Below the pieces are notes generated by a model. The model saw only the letters and a program-made list of their open reading frames with translations. It searched no databases and was not told the DNA's origin. A DNA stretch of 64,000 nt from Bacteroidales bacterium (GTDB taxonomy: Bacteria > Bacteroidota > Bacteroidia > Bacteroidales > UBA3824), in the NCBI GenBank assembly GCA_016286055.1, contig JAEERW010000003.1, positions 310,001 to 374,000 on the forward strand. The letters are read 5' to 3'. Below, piece after piece: positions 25,223-34,615 of this stretch. Numbering within the stretch: the stretch's first letter is position 1; every line of letters starts with the position of its first letter. The position numbers were made by a program, and so were the translations under genes.

Positions 25223-26755
25223 ATGGTAGGTATTTTGTTTCAGTACTTTTGCGAACCCGATATTGTTGTAAGCTATATCGGACTTGTATTTTTTGCAGGT
25301 TTGATGTATTTGTCTTATTACAAAATCAGGGGAATGTCGTATTACAGAATCCTGTTCGGGGTATCTGTGTTCGCATGTTTCACCTTTTTGGGCGCAGTGA
25401 CTGCCGATGTGCGCCATGAAAAGATGGTAGATGCCGAACAAATTGTGGGTGATAGGTTTTGTGCTGTGGTGACTCTACAGCCTGAAGAGAAGCTCAAATC
25501 ATGGAAATCGCAATTGATGGTTTTAGATAGTTGTGGCAATGCGGCTTTTGAAATGTTGGCATATTTTCAGAAAGATACTCTTAAACCACCACCACAGATG
25601 GGCGACCTTATTGCACTGAATGTGAATGTACAACGGATTAAGAATAGTGGCTCCTCTCCTACTGATTTCGACTATGCGGGCTATATGGCCAAACAAGGGG
25701 TTTATCATCAAGCATACGTTAAGACTCATAATTTCAGCATATTACAATCGGGTTATAAAAAAGGTATACGATATTATGGTTGCAAAATGAGGGATCAACT
25801 TATCAGTATTTACCGCAGTTTCGATTTTGATGATAAGCAACTCGCTGTTTTAGAGGCTCTTACGCTTGGATATAAGAGTGATTTAGACGAAGATACCAAA
25901 TCGGCTTTTCAATCGAGCGGGGCCATGCACGTATTAGCGGTGTCGGGGTTGCACACTGGCATAATTATGCTTATAACCGATGCATTGTTGAGGTTTTTGA
26001 ATCGCACACGCAAAGAGAAAATAATTAAATGTGCTATTGTGTTGAGCGTTATATGGTTGTTTGCGGCTGTTACAGGTTTTAGTTCAAGTGTAAACCGGGC
26101 TGCGCTTATGTTTTCAATTATGTCGATTGGCAATGCCACAGGACGCAATTCTACTACATATAATTCGCTTGCGTTGTCGTGCTTTATATTGTTGTTTATA
26201 AACCCGTATCTGATATTCAACGTAGGTTTTGGGCTATCGTATTTGGCCGTGCTCTCAATAGTATCGTTTAATCCGTTGTTTCAGCGTATAGAATTATCGG
26301 TAAGAAATCCGATAGCGAAATACTTCTTGGGTATAGTGTTAGTTTCGATTGCTGCTCAAATAGGCACATCAGTGCTGAGTATCAGTACCTTTGGACAGTT
26401 TCCGATGTATTTTTTGTTGACCAACATAATAGTGATTCCTGTAGCGTATGTGATTATGATGTTGGCAATTGTGCTTCTGGTGTCAAGTAGTATCTATTGG
26501 CTTGGCTATGCGGTATTTTGGCTATTGAAACAGGCACTTTCGTTTATGGTTTGGAGTGTTACCTGGATAGAGTCGCTTCCAGGTTCGTGCATACGTAATA
26601 TATTTTTAGACAACATAGACGCGATACTGATTTATATGATAATAATATCGTCGGTTGTATTTATCTATTACAAGAGGTTTGTGTGGGTAAAGGTGTTGGT
26701 AGGTTGTATGTTGGTAATAAGCCTATTAAGTACAATTGAATCCATATTTACTTGA
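25223..26755 (+). CDS. ComEC/Rec2-family DNA-uptake channel protein, short form
   Basis: Inner-membrane channel thought to pass single-stranded DNA during transformation. 510 residues from the first ATG: N-terminal helices, an OB-like DUF4131 region (about 70-175, e.g. VNVQRIKNSGSSPTDFDYAGYM), then the competence domain with VLEALTLGYKSDL and the signature HVLAVSGLHTG, followed by about ten hydrophobic helices. It stops after the membrane domain with no metallo-beta-lactamase-like domain. The reading frame is open back to 25127 and encodes KLLFPF just before the first ATG, matching how relatives begin (LLxPFxxGI), yet no ATG, GTG or TTG lies there; the true start is uncertain. Confidence 0.85.
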   Translation: MVGILFQYFCEPDIVVSYIGLVFFAGLMYLSYYKIRGMSYYRILFGVSVFACFTFLGAVTADVRHEKMVDAEQIVGDRFCAVVTLQPEEKLKSWKSQLMVLDSCGNAAFEMLAYFQKDTLKPPPQMGDLIALNVNVQRIKNSGSSPTDFDYAGYMAKQGVYHQAYVKTHNFSILQSGYKKGIRYYGCKMRDQLISIYRSFDFDDKQLAVLEALTLGYKSDLDEDTKSAFQSSGAMHVLAVSGLHTGIIMLITDALLRFLNRTRKEKIIKCAIVLSVIWLFAAVTGFSSSVNRAALMFSIMSIGNATGRNSTTYNSLALSCFILLFINPYLIFNVGFGLSYLAVLSIVSFNPLFQRIELSVRNPIAKYFLGIVLVSIAAQIGTSVLSISTFGQFPMYFLLTNIIVIPVAYVIMMLAIVLLVSSSIYWLGYAVFWLLKQALSFMVWSVTWIESLPGSCIRNIFLDNIDAILIYMIIISSVVFIYYKRFVWVKVLVGCMLVISLLSTIESIFT

Positions 26756-26815
26756 TTATTTTGTATTGTGGTGAAAAAAAAACAACAAAAAATCGAGGAT
26801 TTAAAAACTTTATTA

Positions 26816-26823
26816 TAATTTTG
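26816..26823 (+). promoter_or_regulatory. -7 element of the surface lipoprotein gene (TAATTTTG)
   Basis: TAATTTTG followed by CC, 73 bases before the ATG at 26897. Confidence 0.5.
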
Positions 26824-26896
26824 CCGTTATTAGAATTGGTTAAACCAAATATTGAACACAGATAATAATAAACACTAACAATTAATTTAACTGAAA

Positions 26897-27526
26897 ATGA
26901 AAAAATTAACTTTAGGATTTATGCTGTTCGCATTGACAGCAGCTACAATGTTCTCGTCTTGTAATAAAGATGATGATGATGATGATAACCAAGGTATGGC
27001 ATCGCTTTATGCAACAGGCGATATAGAATTTGATGGAACTGCCGCAGCAAAATTTACAACCAACAATTCTGCTGATGCTACGGGATCGAAATTCTCACTT
27101 GGCAAGTTGTTGTCGTCTAGTGAATCTAAAACCAGTATTTTTGGATTTGACAAAAACAAGGCTGGTATGTATATCACGCTCAATGGCACAGCTTCGGGTA
27201 CTACTTACAAATTTGGTTTCAATGCTCAAACCGATGGTACTCAATTGCTTATTGATTATTTGACAACAGGTGATGCTAAACAAACATTGTCTGACGCTAT
27301 TGAAGCTAACACAGGTTGCTTTATTATTTACAAAGCTACTTCTGAAGCTACTGACGCTTCAAGCGATGACTATTATGTGTCTACCGAAGCTTCTGTTACT
27401 ATGGGACAGAAATTGGATATTGGAATCGTTAGTTATATAACTGGCACATTCAGTGCTACTTTGCAGAATAAATCTAAAAAGACTATCAAGATTAACGGTA
27501 ATTTCCAATGCCCTGGTATTAACTAA
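26897..27526 (+). CDS. Predicted surface-exposed lipoprotein, function unknown
   Basis: 209 residues. The N-terminus is a lipoprotein signal (LFALTAATMFSSC, lipidated Cys21). Directly after the cysteine comes NKDDDDDDN; a run of acidic residues there matches the Bacteroidota lipoprotein export signal that sends proteins to the outside of the outer membrane. The rest is Ser/Thr/Ala-rich with alternating strands (AGMYITLNGTASGTTYKFGF, IGIVSYITGTFSATLQ), suggesting a beta-sandwich. Relatives were not recognised. It is transcribed alone and ends in a strong bidirectional terminator. Confidence 0.8.
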   Translation: MKKLTLGFMLFALTAATMFSSCNKDDDDDDNQGMASLYATGDIEFDGTAAAKFTTNNSADATGSKFSLGKLLSSSESKTSIFGFDKNKAGMYITLNGTASGTTYKFGFNAQTDGTQLLIDYLTTGDAKQTLSDAIEANTGCFIIYKATSEATDASSDDYYVSTEASVTMGQKLDIGIVSYITGTFSATLQNKSKKTIKINGNFQCPGIN

Positions 27527-27560
27527 TTGGGTTGGTTATACAATTACTAATAATATATTA

Positions 27561-27595
27561 AAAAAGGCGGAAATAAACATTTCCGCCTTTTTTTT
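27561..27595. terminator. Bidirectional terminator between lipoprotein and comF genes
   Basis: Perfect 14-bp stem AAAAAGGCGGAAAT / ATTTCCGCCTTTTT with a 4-base loop and T-runs on both strands, between convergent genes. Confidence 0.92.
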
Positions 27596-27597
27596 AT

Positions 27598-28308
27598 CTA
27601 CACCATAGCCCTTGCAAGAGTAAAAACACTCACTTTTGCATCTGGTATGGTTTTGATTTCGTTGATACATGATTCTAACGTAGCGCCAGTGGTAAGCACG
27701 TCGTCAACAATTAGATAGTGCTTGCTATGATGTTCGGTTGAGTATTTAACGCAGAAAAGATTTTGTGAGTTGAAGAATCGTTGAATACGGTGTTTCTTGG
27801 TTTGAGTTTCGTTGTAGTAAGTCTTGATAAGAATATCAGTATTTATTGGAATATCAAGTACTTGTGATAAACCTTCGGCAATTTTTTCGCTTTGGTTGTA
27901 TCCTCGTTTTTTGAGTTTCTTGGGGTGTAAAGGAACTGGGATTATTATGTCAATGTCGCTGAATAATTCGCTTTTTTTGATAGACTGGGCAGCAATTGAG
28001 CCCAGCAAAATTCCTATTTCGGGATGTCCTCGGTATTTTAAATCGTGAATAAGTCGTTGTAGGATACCACCTTTAATGTATTTGTAATAAGCACACCCGT
28101 GGATAATCGGCGTTTTATTGAAGAATAGTTCGGTGATTTCGTTAGGTTCGGTTTTGTGCATACCAGTTTCGCCGAGTTTTACTAAGCAGTTGATGCATAA
28201 TGATTTTTCGTTGTCGGTAAGTGGAGTTCCGCAGCCAAGGCACGATGAAGGATATGCCAAGTCGGTGATATCTTTAAAAAATTGCCGTGTTACAACTAAT
28301 GGTTTCAT
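27598..28308 (-). CDS. ComF-family phosphoribosyltransferase-like protein
   Basis: 236 residues. A zinc-ribbon-like N-terminus (PSSCLGCGTPL ... LCINCLVKL) precedes a PRTase fold with IIIPVPLHPKKLKKRGYNQSE and the PRPP-binding loop YLIVDDVLTTGATLESC. These are the ComF/GntX landmarks; the family is linked to DNA uptake in competent bacteria, and its reaction is not established. It is the last gene of a four-gene minus-strand group (30941 to 27598), 6 bases after the acyltransferase. A ComEC homologue lies 0.8 kb away on the other strand. Confidence 0.93.
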   Translation of the reverse strand: MKPLVVTRQFFKDITDLAYPSSCLGCGTPLTDNEKSLCINCLVKLGETGMHKTEPNEITELFFNKTPIIHGCAYYKYIKGGILQRLIHDLKYRGHPEIGILLGSIAAQSIKKSELFSDIDIIIPVPLHPKKLKKRGYNQSEKIAEGLSQVLDIPINTDILIKTYYNETQTKKHRIQRFFNSQNLFCVKYSTEHHSKHYLIVDDVLTTGATLESCINEIKTIPDAKVSVFTLARAMV

Positions 28309-28314
28309 TATTTG

Positions 28315-29235
28315 TTAATTATTGTAGTATTCGCTGCGTATTGGTTTACCGTTTTCGTCGCGTTTGTGTTTCCATCGTTTGTGCGACCAAAGCCAATAAG
28401 CGGGTTCGCGTTTGAGCGATTCTTCAAGTTTTTTCATGTAAATAGCTGATATTTCGCCCGGAGCGCATTTTTCTGGGTCTTCAACGAGCATCGAAATATA
28501 TTGTTGATAGTGTCCACGTTTAACTTTGCGCGATTCTAAATAGATTACGGGCAAGTTAAACATTTTAGAGTACATTTCTATACCGTGAAGCACGCAAGTG
28601 TCTATTCCCATGAAATTTACCCAGAAACCACGTTTAGTATTCGACGGGTTTTGGTCGCCAAGCATTACAAATCCCATAGGCTGTTTTTCGCGCATTGCAA
28701 ACATATATTTGGTTTTGTCGATGGGGCAAAGATGAGTTCCACGTTGTTCGCGGCAAGTTTTGATATAGTTGTCGATGTATCTGTTTTTCATTGGTTTGTA
28801 GAGAACGGCCATGTGATGACTATGCTCGTAAACCACCGTCTGCGTGGCCCATTCCCAGTTGCCGTAATGCGAAAAAGCCACGAGCATACTTTTACCTTCT
28901 TTGTATAATTTTTCTGTAAGTTCCTTGTTTTCGTACGGATATCGTGCGGCAAGTTTTTCTACTGGGAGAGCATAACCTTTGAAACTTTCTAAGAGAAGGT
29001 CGGTAAAATGACGGTAAAATTTTTTACGAATTTCTTTCTTTTCTTCTTCGGTTTTTTCGGGAAAACACATAGAGAGGTTTGTGTTGATAACCTTTCGGCG
29101 GTAACGTATCAATCTGAAAATTATGAAACTAATTACGTCAGACCAAAAATAAAGGATTGGAAAAGGTGTAATCCTTACAGAAAAAATGAGAATCCGGAAG
29201 GCGATATATCCTATGTAGTCAAAAAATTTTTTCAT
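28315..29235 (-). CDS. Lipid A-type lysophospholipid acyltransferase (LpxL/HtrB family)
   Basis: 306 residues. An N-terminal membrane anchor (IAFRILIFSVRITPFPILYF) is followed by the acyltransferase domain. The catalytic HX4E motif is in FSHYGNWEW, with the glycine-loop region (GFVMLGDQNPSNTKRGFWVNFMG) and the C-terminal YWLWSHKRWK typical of the family. It acts at the cytoplasmic face of the inner membrane, adding secondary acyl chains to lipid A or a related aminolipid. The start overlaps the previous gene by 4 bases (ATGA), indicating translational coupling. Confidence 0.92.
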   Translation of the reverse strand: MKKFFDYIGYIAFRILIFSVRITPFPILYFWSDVISFIIFRLIRYRRKVINTNLSMCFPEKTEEEKKEIRKKFYRHFTDLLLESFKGYALPVEKLAARYPYENKELTEKLYKEGKSMLVAFSHYGNWEWATQTVVYEHSHHMAVLYKPMKNRYIDNYIKTCREQRGTHLCPIDKTKYMFAMREKQPMGFVMLGDQNPSNTKRGFWVNFMGIDTCVLHGIEMYSKMFNLPVIYLESRKVKRGHYQQYISMLVEDPEKCAPGEISAIYMKKLEESLKREPAYWLWSHKRWKHKRDENGKPIRSEYYNN

Positions 29236-30002
29236 TTTTGAAGTTTTAAATATTCTTTATATAGTTGATTGATAATAATATACAAGTCGTAGTCGTTTTT
29301 TTGCAAAATATATTCGCGGCTAAGGTTGCAGTGTTTGATAAATTTTTCAGCCTCTTCAAGAGAAATACCTGTGATTTGCGACACCACAGTTGGATTGTAT
29401 CTTTCGTTAGCCAGACGGCTTAATTCTTCTTGGTATTCAAATTTTTTAATTTGGTTGTCGGCTTTAATTCTACGTCTGTTTGGGTTTGTAAAAGTGATGC
29501 CAGAGCTAGCGGCGTTGGTTATTTGTCGTACAATATCTGGGTTGACAATGTTTTTAAACCATTTTTCGAGGGCGCGGTTGTCGGCTTTGTTGATATCCTC
29601 GCGGTGTGCATAATCGTATACAAAAGATTTCCAACGTTCGCTGAAAATGTTGACAGTGGCGAGTTCGTATGTTTTGGAAGTAAGAACTATGTCGCTGATA
29701 GTTATTAAATTGGCATTTGGAGAGATGTTTTGTTTGGAGAGTGCAAACCCTGCATCTTCATATCCAAGGCAGGAGATTCGTATTGTGTCGGACGCAACCA
29801 TTAGGATTCTGAAATAACCTGCGGTATCCGAAATGCTGCCGGTAGATTTTTTTAGATTAATGATGTGAGCGAACTGAACACCCTTGCCCTCCATGTTGAC
29901 AAGTCGTCCGCGAACTTCAAATACGTGTTCTTGCGCATTAGCATTATTGATGCATAATACACTAATTATCAGAGCCAAACAGCCAATCAAATATTTATTC
30001 AT
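29232..30002 (-). CDS. Secreted carboxypeptidase-regulatory-like domain protein
   Basis: 256 residues. The signal peptide ends ANAQ (residue about 24). The first mature 90 residues form a CarboxypepD_reg-like beta-sandwich (VRGRLVNMEGKGVQFAHIINLKKSTGSISDTAGYFRI, SDTIRISCLGYED), as found at the N-terminus of SusC and TonB receptors. The remaining 140 residues are helical and charged, with no receptor plug or barrel. It is probably periplasmic. It overlaps the acyltransferase gene by 4 bases, so they are coexpressed. The role is unknown. Confidence 0.85.
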   Translation of the reverse strand: MNKYLIGCLALIISVLCINNANAQEHVFEVRGRLVNMEGKGVQFAHIINLKKSTGSISDTAGYFRILMVASDTIRISCLGYEDAGFALSKQNISPNANLITISDIVLTSKTYELATVNIFSERWKSFVYDYAHREDINKADNRALEKWFKNIVNPDIVRQITNAASSGITFTNPNRRRIKADNQIKKFEYQEELSRLANERYNPTVVSQITGISLEEAEKFIKHCNLSREYILQKNDYDLYIIINQLYKEYLKLQK

Positions 30003-30095
30003 TTCCCGATTGTGATTTTTTGCAAATGTATAAAACAGGCGTTTGTGATAAAACTCATTTTTGAATGTTTAACTATAAAAAAACAATTTTTAACA

Positions 30096-30941
30096 TTACA
30101 TAGACACGTATCGGTTTCTAATCTCAGAAATTATATCGCATATTTTTGTAAAGTCTTCATCATTGCAATAGTATGAATCGTTTGCCAGAGGGGTGATTTT
30201 AGCCTGTTTAATTATAGAGTCTATCTGGTTGAAATCGTTGGCAACCTCCCCTATTGAGCCGTCGGTGTATTCTGACAAAAAAGTAACCATTAAATCAATT
30301 GATTCGCATTGTTTTAGGATTCGTGAAGATAGTTTTTGGTTTAAGCTGTAATTACATTTAGTAAGGCAGCAAGCAATGTTCATAGCTTCAATCCAAGCAC
30401 CAGCAATAATCATGGCTGCTATTTCTCTCTGACCGTTTTCAAGCAGGTATTTGTCGGATTTGTAAAAGGCAGAAGATATAAGGTCGATCATCACCTCTTT
30501 GTTGTCTAAGTTCTGTTCCATTTTTTGCATGGTGGCCTCGTCGAAAAATCTCAAAATACCGAGTTGCTCAGCCATAGTTTTCACCACAGCCATATATTGC
30601 AGCACAGTTTGGTTTTGGTTGAATAGACTTGCGTAGCTCATTCCCACGCCGTAAGCACCGAGATTAATCGACTTGCTTATTGTGGTGTTGTATTTAAGGT
30701 GCGAAGATAGGCTATTGAGCAACGACGCATCGTATCTTGTGTCGGGATGGTCAACCAGCACGGCAATTATCTCGTGCGAGGTAGGCAAAGTGGCAAGCAC
30801 TTTTCCTGCATTTTCGGAATCTTTATCCACAATAGAAGAGTCGATAGTGGAGTCAGTATCCTCCTGAACATTGCTTGAGCCCGTTCCGCTTCCGCAGGAA
30901 ACCAATATTAGGGCAGCTATAAACAAACCGTAGTATTTCAT
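30096..30941 (-). CDS. Predicted lipoprotein, function unknown
   Basis: 281 residues starting MKYYGLFIAALILVSCG: a lipoprotein signal with lipidated Cys16, then a Ser/Asp-rich linker (about residues 17-45). The body from residue 50 is helical and polar (VMSYASLFNQNQTVLQYMAVVKTMAEQL-like pattern; IAAMIIAGAWIEAMNIACCL). No acidic run directly follows the cysteine, so a periplasmic-side location is more likely than surface export. It leads the minus-strand group that continues with the carboxypeptidase-like, acyltransferase and comF genes. Family not recognised. Confidence 0.75.
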   Translation of the reverse strand: MKYYGLFIAALILVSCGSGTGSSNVQEDTDSTIDSSIVDKDSENAGKVLATLPTSHEIIAVLVDHPDTRYDASLLNSLSSHLKYNTTISKSINLGAYGVGMSYASLFNQNQTVLQYMAVVKTMAEQLGILRFFDEATMQKMEQNLDNKEVMIDLISSAFYKSDKYLLENGQREIAAMIIAGAWIEAMNIACCLTKCNYSLNQKLSSRILKQCESIDLMVTFLSEYTDGSIGEVANDFNQIDSIIKQAKITPLANDSYYCNDEDFTKICDIISEIRNRYVSM

Positions 30942-31046
30942 TTTTTTTCTATTTAAATAATGTGCAAATTAATAAAAAAAAAGATAATGTTTAATATTTT
31001 TTAATAAAAAAAGCATTTGAGCCCTCAAAAAACCAAAGATTTTTTG

Positions 31047-31054
31047 TAATTTTG
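31047..31054 (+). promoter_or_regulatory. clpC -7 element (TAATTTTG)
   Basis: TAATTTTG followed by CA, 14 bases before the ATG at 31069; the only nearby TTTG (31016) is too far for the usual spacing. Confidence 0.55.
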
Positions 31055-31068
31055 CAAGTTGAAACAAA

Positions 31069-33564
31069 ATGATAAAAATGGACGACTCAATATTTTCGGA
31101 GAAATTAAAAGACATACTACTTTATAGCAAGGAAGAAGCTATACGTTTGGGCGACAATGAGATACTACCAGAACATTTTTTTCTGGGCATGTTGCGCGAT
31201 GGCGACTACGACCTTATGCAAGTAATTCAAGGCGTGGGAATAAATACAGCTGAGGCAAAAAAATCAATTGAAAGGCAATTGCGACGCGATAAAATGCTTT
31301 TGCCCGGAGAGGCTGATTATATACCTTTTGCCAAGTCGGCGCAGAGAATTTTAAATCAGGTTTCGTCGGAAGCCAAGTCTCTTCACGCCGATCAGGCTGG
31401 TCCGGAGCACTTGTTACTTACCATTCTTAAAGATATGGATAACACTGTTACAACAATGTTTAAGGCTAATAATACTGATTACGAGAAACTCAGGGAACGT
31501 TTTAAGATAAACCCTACATTTGAGGCTGGGTTTACCGACGACGAGGAGGATGATGATGATTTCGACGATGACGACAACAATCGTTCCAGCCAGAGCAACA
31601 CCAATTCAGAGACCCCAGTTATCGACAATTTTGGCGTTGACCTTACCAAGGCGGCCGAAGAGAACAGGCTTGATCCGATTGTGGGGCGTGCCAAAGAGAT
31701 TGAACGTCTTGTGCAGATTCTTAGTCGCCGCAAAAAGAACAATCCAGTACTGATAGGCGAACCTGGTGTAGGCAAATCGGCTATTGTAGAGGGACTTGCA
31801 CTGAAGATAGTTCAGAAGAAAGTTTCGCGTGTTCTTTATGGCAAACGTGTTGTGGCACTTGACTTAGCTGCTATAGTTGCAGGCACAAAGTATCGCGGAC
31901 AGTTTGAGGAGAGGTTGAAATCTATTCTTGGAGAGCTTTCGCGAAATCCCAATATCATATTGTTTATTGATGAGATACACAATATCGTTGGAGCCGGATC
32001 AGCATCTGGTTCGCTCGACGCAAGCAATATACTCAAGCCAGCTCTTGCACGTGGCGAAATACAGTGTATTGGTGCCACCACTCTCGACGAGTATCGCCAG
32101 CACATAGAAAAAGACGGTGCGTTGGAACGTCGTTTCCAGAAAATCATCGTTGAGCCTACCACAGTGGAAGAATCGATTGAAATTCTCAACAATATTAAAG
32201 ACAAGTATGAGGATCATCACAATGTGCGGTATACCCCTGAGGCTATAGCTGCGTGTGTAAAACTCACCGACAGATATATCAGCGACCGTCATCTGCCCGA
32301 CAAAGCCATCGATGCGCTCGACGAAGCTGGTTCTCGTGTGCATATTTCAAAAATAACAGTTCCTCAGCGTATCGACGATCTTGAAAAGCAGATAGATGGC
32401 ACACGTGAGGAGAAAGTGAAAGCCGTTAAAAGTCAGAACTTTGAACTTGCGGCAAGTTTCCGCGACCGCGAACAGGAACTTCTCAAACTTCTTGACCAAG
32501 AGAAAGAAAAATGGGAAAAAGATCTTGAAAACAAGCGCGAAGTGGTAGATGAAGCCAATGTAGAGCAAGTGGTGGCAATGATGACCGGTGTACCCGTTAC
32601 CCGAATAGCACAGGCCGAGGGACAGCGGCTCAAAAATATGTACGACGAGTTGAAAAAGAAGGTCATTGGTCAGGACGAGGCAATTGAAAAGATTGTGAAG
32701 GCCATACAGCGCAACCGAGCTGGACTCAAAGACCCCAACAAACCGATAGGCACATTTGTATTTCTTGGACCTACTGGTGTTGGTAAAACTCAGTTAGCCA
32801 AGATATTAGCAGAATTTCTCTTTGATAGCAAAGATGCGCTCATCCGCATAGATATGAGCGAATATATGGAAAAATTCTCGGTTTCGCGCATAGTAGGAGC
32901 TCCTCCTGGCTACGTTGGCTACGAAGAGGGCGGTCAACTTACCGAAAAAGTTCGTCGCAAACCATATTCAGTAGTGCTTTTAGATGAGATTGAAAAGGCA
33001 CATCCCGACATTTTCAACATTCTTTTGCAGGTGTTGGACGAGGGACGACTCACCGACGGACTTGGTCGTAAGGTGGATTTTAAGAACACTATATTAATAA
33101 TGACATCGAACATAGGCTCACGTCAAATTCAGGAATACGGACACGGAGTTGGATTTGGCTCAGGCGAAAGCGACGATGCCAATAATAAGTCGATTATCGA
33201 AAAGGCACTCAAAAAAGCATTTTCACCAGAGTTTCTCAACCGTATCGACGATGTGATAATGTTTCACAATCTTACTAAGGACAATATCGACAAGATTATC
33301 GATATTGAACTTGTGGGTCTGTACAAACGTGTGGAAGATATGGGTTACAAACTTGTTATCACCGACAAGGCAAAAGCGTTTATCGCTGACAAGGGCTTTG
33401 ATAGCAAATTTGGAGCACGCCCGTTGAAACGCGCTATTCAAAAACATCTTGAAGACGAGATGGCTACTGTAATTATCGACAACGAGGTTAAGCCTGGTGA
33501 TGAGATAGTAGCGGATGTTGATGAAAAAGGCGAGAAAATAGTGATTACTATTGTTTCAAAATGA
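31069..33564 (+). CDS. clpC: ATP-dependent Clp protease ATP-binding subunit ClpC
   Basis: AAA+ unfoldase that feeds substrates to ClpP. 831 residues: N-terminal Clp repeats ([33 protein letters not shown]), an acidic linker (about 156-172, mostly Asp), ATPase 1 with Walker [14 protein letters not shown] near residue 230, a UVR motif near 440 ([20 protein letters not shown]), ATPase 2 with [12 protein letters not shown] near 568, and the D2-small domain ([18 protein letters not shown]). The UVR motif separates ClpC from ClpB and ClpA. Two in-frame ATGs (31069, 31078) are possible. It overlaps the HPt gene by 4 bases. Confidence 0.95.
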   Translation: MIKMDDSIFSEKLKDILLYSKEEAIRLGDNEILPEHFFLGMLRDGDYDLMQVIQGVGINTAEAKKSIERQLRRDKMLLPGEADYIPFAKSAQRILNQVSSEAKSLHADQAGPEHLLLTILKDMDNTVTTMFKANNTDYEKLRERFKINPTFEAGFTDDEEDDDDFDDDDNNRSSQSNTNSETPVIDNFGVDLTKAAEENRLDPIVGRAKEIERLVQILSRRKKNNPVLIGEPGVGKSAIVEGLALKIVQKKVSRVLYGKRVVALDLAAIVAGTKYRGQFEERLKSILGELSRNPNIILFIDEIHNIVGAGSASGSLDASNILKPALARGEIQCIGATTLDEYRQHIEKDGALERRFQKIIVEPTTVEESIEILNNIKDKYEDHHNVRYTPEAIAACVKLTDRYISDRHLPDKAIDALDEAGSRVHISKITVPQRIDDLEKQIDGTREEKVKAVKSQNFELAASFRDREQELLKLLDQEKEKWEKDLENKREVVDEANVEQVVAMMTGVPVTRIAQAEGQRLKNMYDELKKKVIGQDEAIEKIVKAIQRNRAGLKDPNKPIGTFVFLGPTGVGKTQLAKILAEFLFDSKDALIRIDMSEYMEKFSVSRIVGAPPGYVGYEEGGQLTEKVRRKPYSVVLLDEIEKAHPDIFNILLQVLDEGRLTDGLGRKVDFKNTILIMTSNIGSRQIQEYGHGVGFGSGESDDANNKSIIEKALKKAFSPEFLNRIDDVIMFHNLTKDNIDKIIDIELVGLYKRVEDMGYKLVITDKAKAFIADKGFDSKFGARPLKRAIQKHLEDEMATVIIDNEVKPGDEIVADVDEKGEKIVITIVSK

Positions 33565-33920
33565 TGTCTTGCGAATATAAACATATCAATTTGGAATATC
33601 TAGAAGAGGTTTCGGGAGGCGATCCCGAAACCAAAAAACAGTTGATAGATGTTTTTTTTGAACAGATTGATAGTATAAAGGTTTCGCTTGAAAATGCTTT
33701 AACGGCCAATGATACAGATAATTTGCGCAAAATAGCTCATTTGGCAAAGTCTACAACCAAGGTGATGGGTGTGGATGACGTTTCTGGTATGATGCTAAAC
33801 TTTGAAGAAAGGCTCAAAACACATCCCGCCGATACCGACTGCAAATACTTTGTAGAGTATTTTGTCAACCATATCGGCGAGGCTATAGAAGAGCTTAAAG
33901 TGGAATATGCAAAACTCTAA
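33561..33920 (+). CDS. HPt (histidine phosphotransfer) domain protein
   Basis: A 119-residue single-domain phosphotransfer protein. The helical bundle centres on LRKIAHLAKSTTKVMG with the predicted phospho-accepting His60, matching the HPt core (A-H-x-L-K-G/S-x). No kinase or receiver domain is fused. It overlaps the clpC stop by 4 bases (ATGATG around TGA), so its translation is coupled to clpC. A receiver-kinase hybrid lies 2.6 kb away on the other strand and is a possible phosphorelay partner. The gene ends 3 bases before the convergent KdsC-like gene. Confidence 0.9.
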   Translation: MMSCEYKHINLEYLEEVSGGDPETKKQLIDVFFEQIDSIKVSLENALTANDTDNLRKIAHLAKSTTKVMGVDDVSGMMLNFEERLKTHPADTDCKYFVEYFVNHIGEAIEELKVEYAKL

Positions 33921-33923
33921 CAA

Positions 33924-34613
33924 TCAATAAGTTGTTTCAGGAGTAAAAGTGATTGGCTCAATTGAATTGCGTTCAGCGATATAATTGGCGTAATCGGCAT
34001 CGAAGGCGATGCGCGAATCTACAGCTTTGTTGTATACACCGATAGCTGCAAGCAAAAGTTCGCATACCTCCCTAACGGCAAATTCAGATCCAACGTTAGC
34101 TGTAATATAGTCAGCTAAGTGGTTGTGCTCTACGTATTTATTGAACATTGGCGTGGCATTGCGGGCTATTTTGAAACGCAAACCGCATACTTTGGCAACG
34201 CTGAGGTCTAAAATATCGTCGAAAACAAATGCAGTTTGCTCTGGAGTTAAGCCATATTTATTTAGCACTCTACTTAAACCTTCAGTTTTGTTTTTAAATC
34301 CTAAACATTTGAAATTAAGGTGTTCACGGTTTACAAATTTTTCTGTTGAAGGATTATTTTCGCCAGATATAATACCTGCAATGAGAATATCGTTTGAGAT
34401 GATTTTGCTACCAAAACGCAAGATGTTGAGCCCCATTGAGTCTACCTCAGAAAAGTTTGAAAACACACCGTCGCCCTTGACACCAGAGTTAAACACGCCA
34501 TCCCAATCGAAAATAATGCATTTTATCTGTTGTGCCCTAGATAAAAAATCAGACGGGGGAAGAGTAAACACCCCTCCCCTATCTGTAAATAACTTTAAAT
34601 CAGTAATATCCAT
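33924..34613 (-). CDS. KdsC-like HAD-superfamily phosphatase
   Basis: 229 residues. HAD motif I is CIIFDWDGVFNSG (nucleophile and acid/base Asp), motif II IAGIISGENN (Ser-Gly), and motif IV FVFDDILDLSV. The C-terminal part VGSEFAVREVCELLLAA matches KdsC (3-deoxy-octulosonate-8-phosphate phosphatase), which has GRGAVREVCDLLL. An N-terminal extension of about 37 residues precedes the fold. The ATG at 34613 comes 2 bases after the stop of the transaldolase-CBS gene; a longer frame reaching 34649 would overlap it. With kdsA nearby, removal of phosphate from KDO-8-P or a close analogue is the best guess. Confidence 0.85.
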   Translation of the reverse strand: MDITDLKLFTDRGGVFTLPPSDFLSRAQQIKCIIFDWDGVFNSGVKGDGVFSNFSEVDSMGLNILRFGSKIISNDILIAGIISGENNPSTEKFVNREHLNFKCLGFKNKTEGLSRVLNKYGLTPEQTAFVFDDILDLSVAKVCGLRFKIARNATPMFNKYVEHNHLADYITANVGSEFAVREVCELLLAAIGVYNKAVDSRIAFDADYANYIAERNSIEPITFTPETTY

Positions 34614-34615
34614 TA

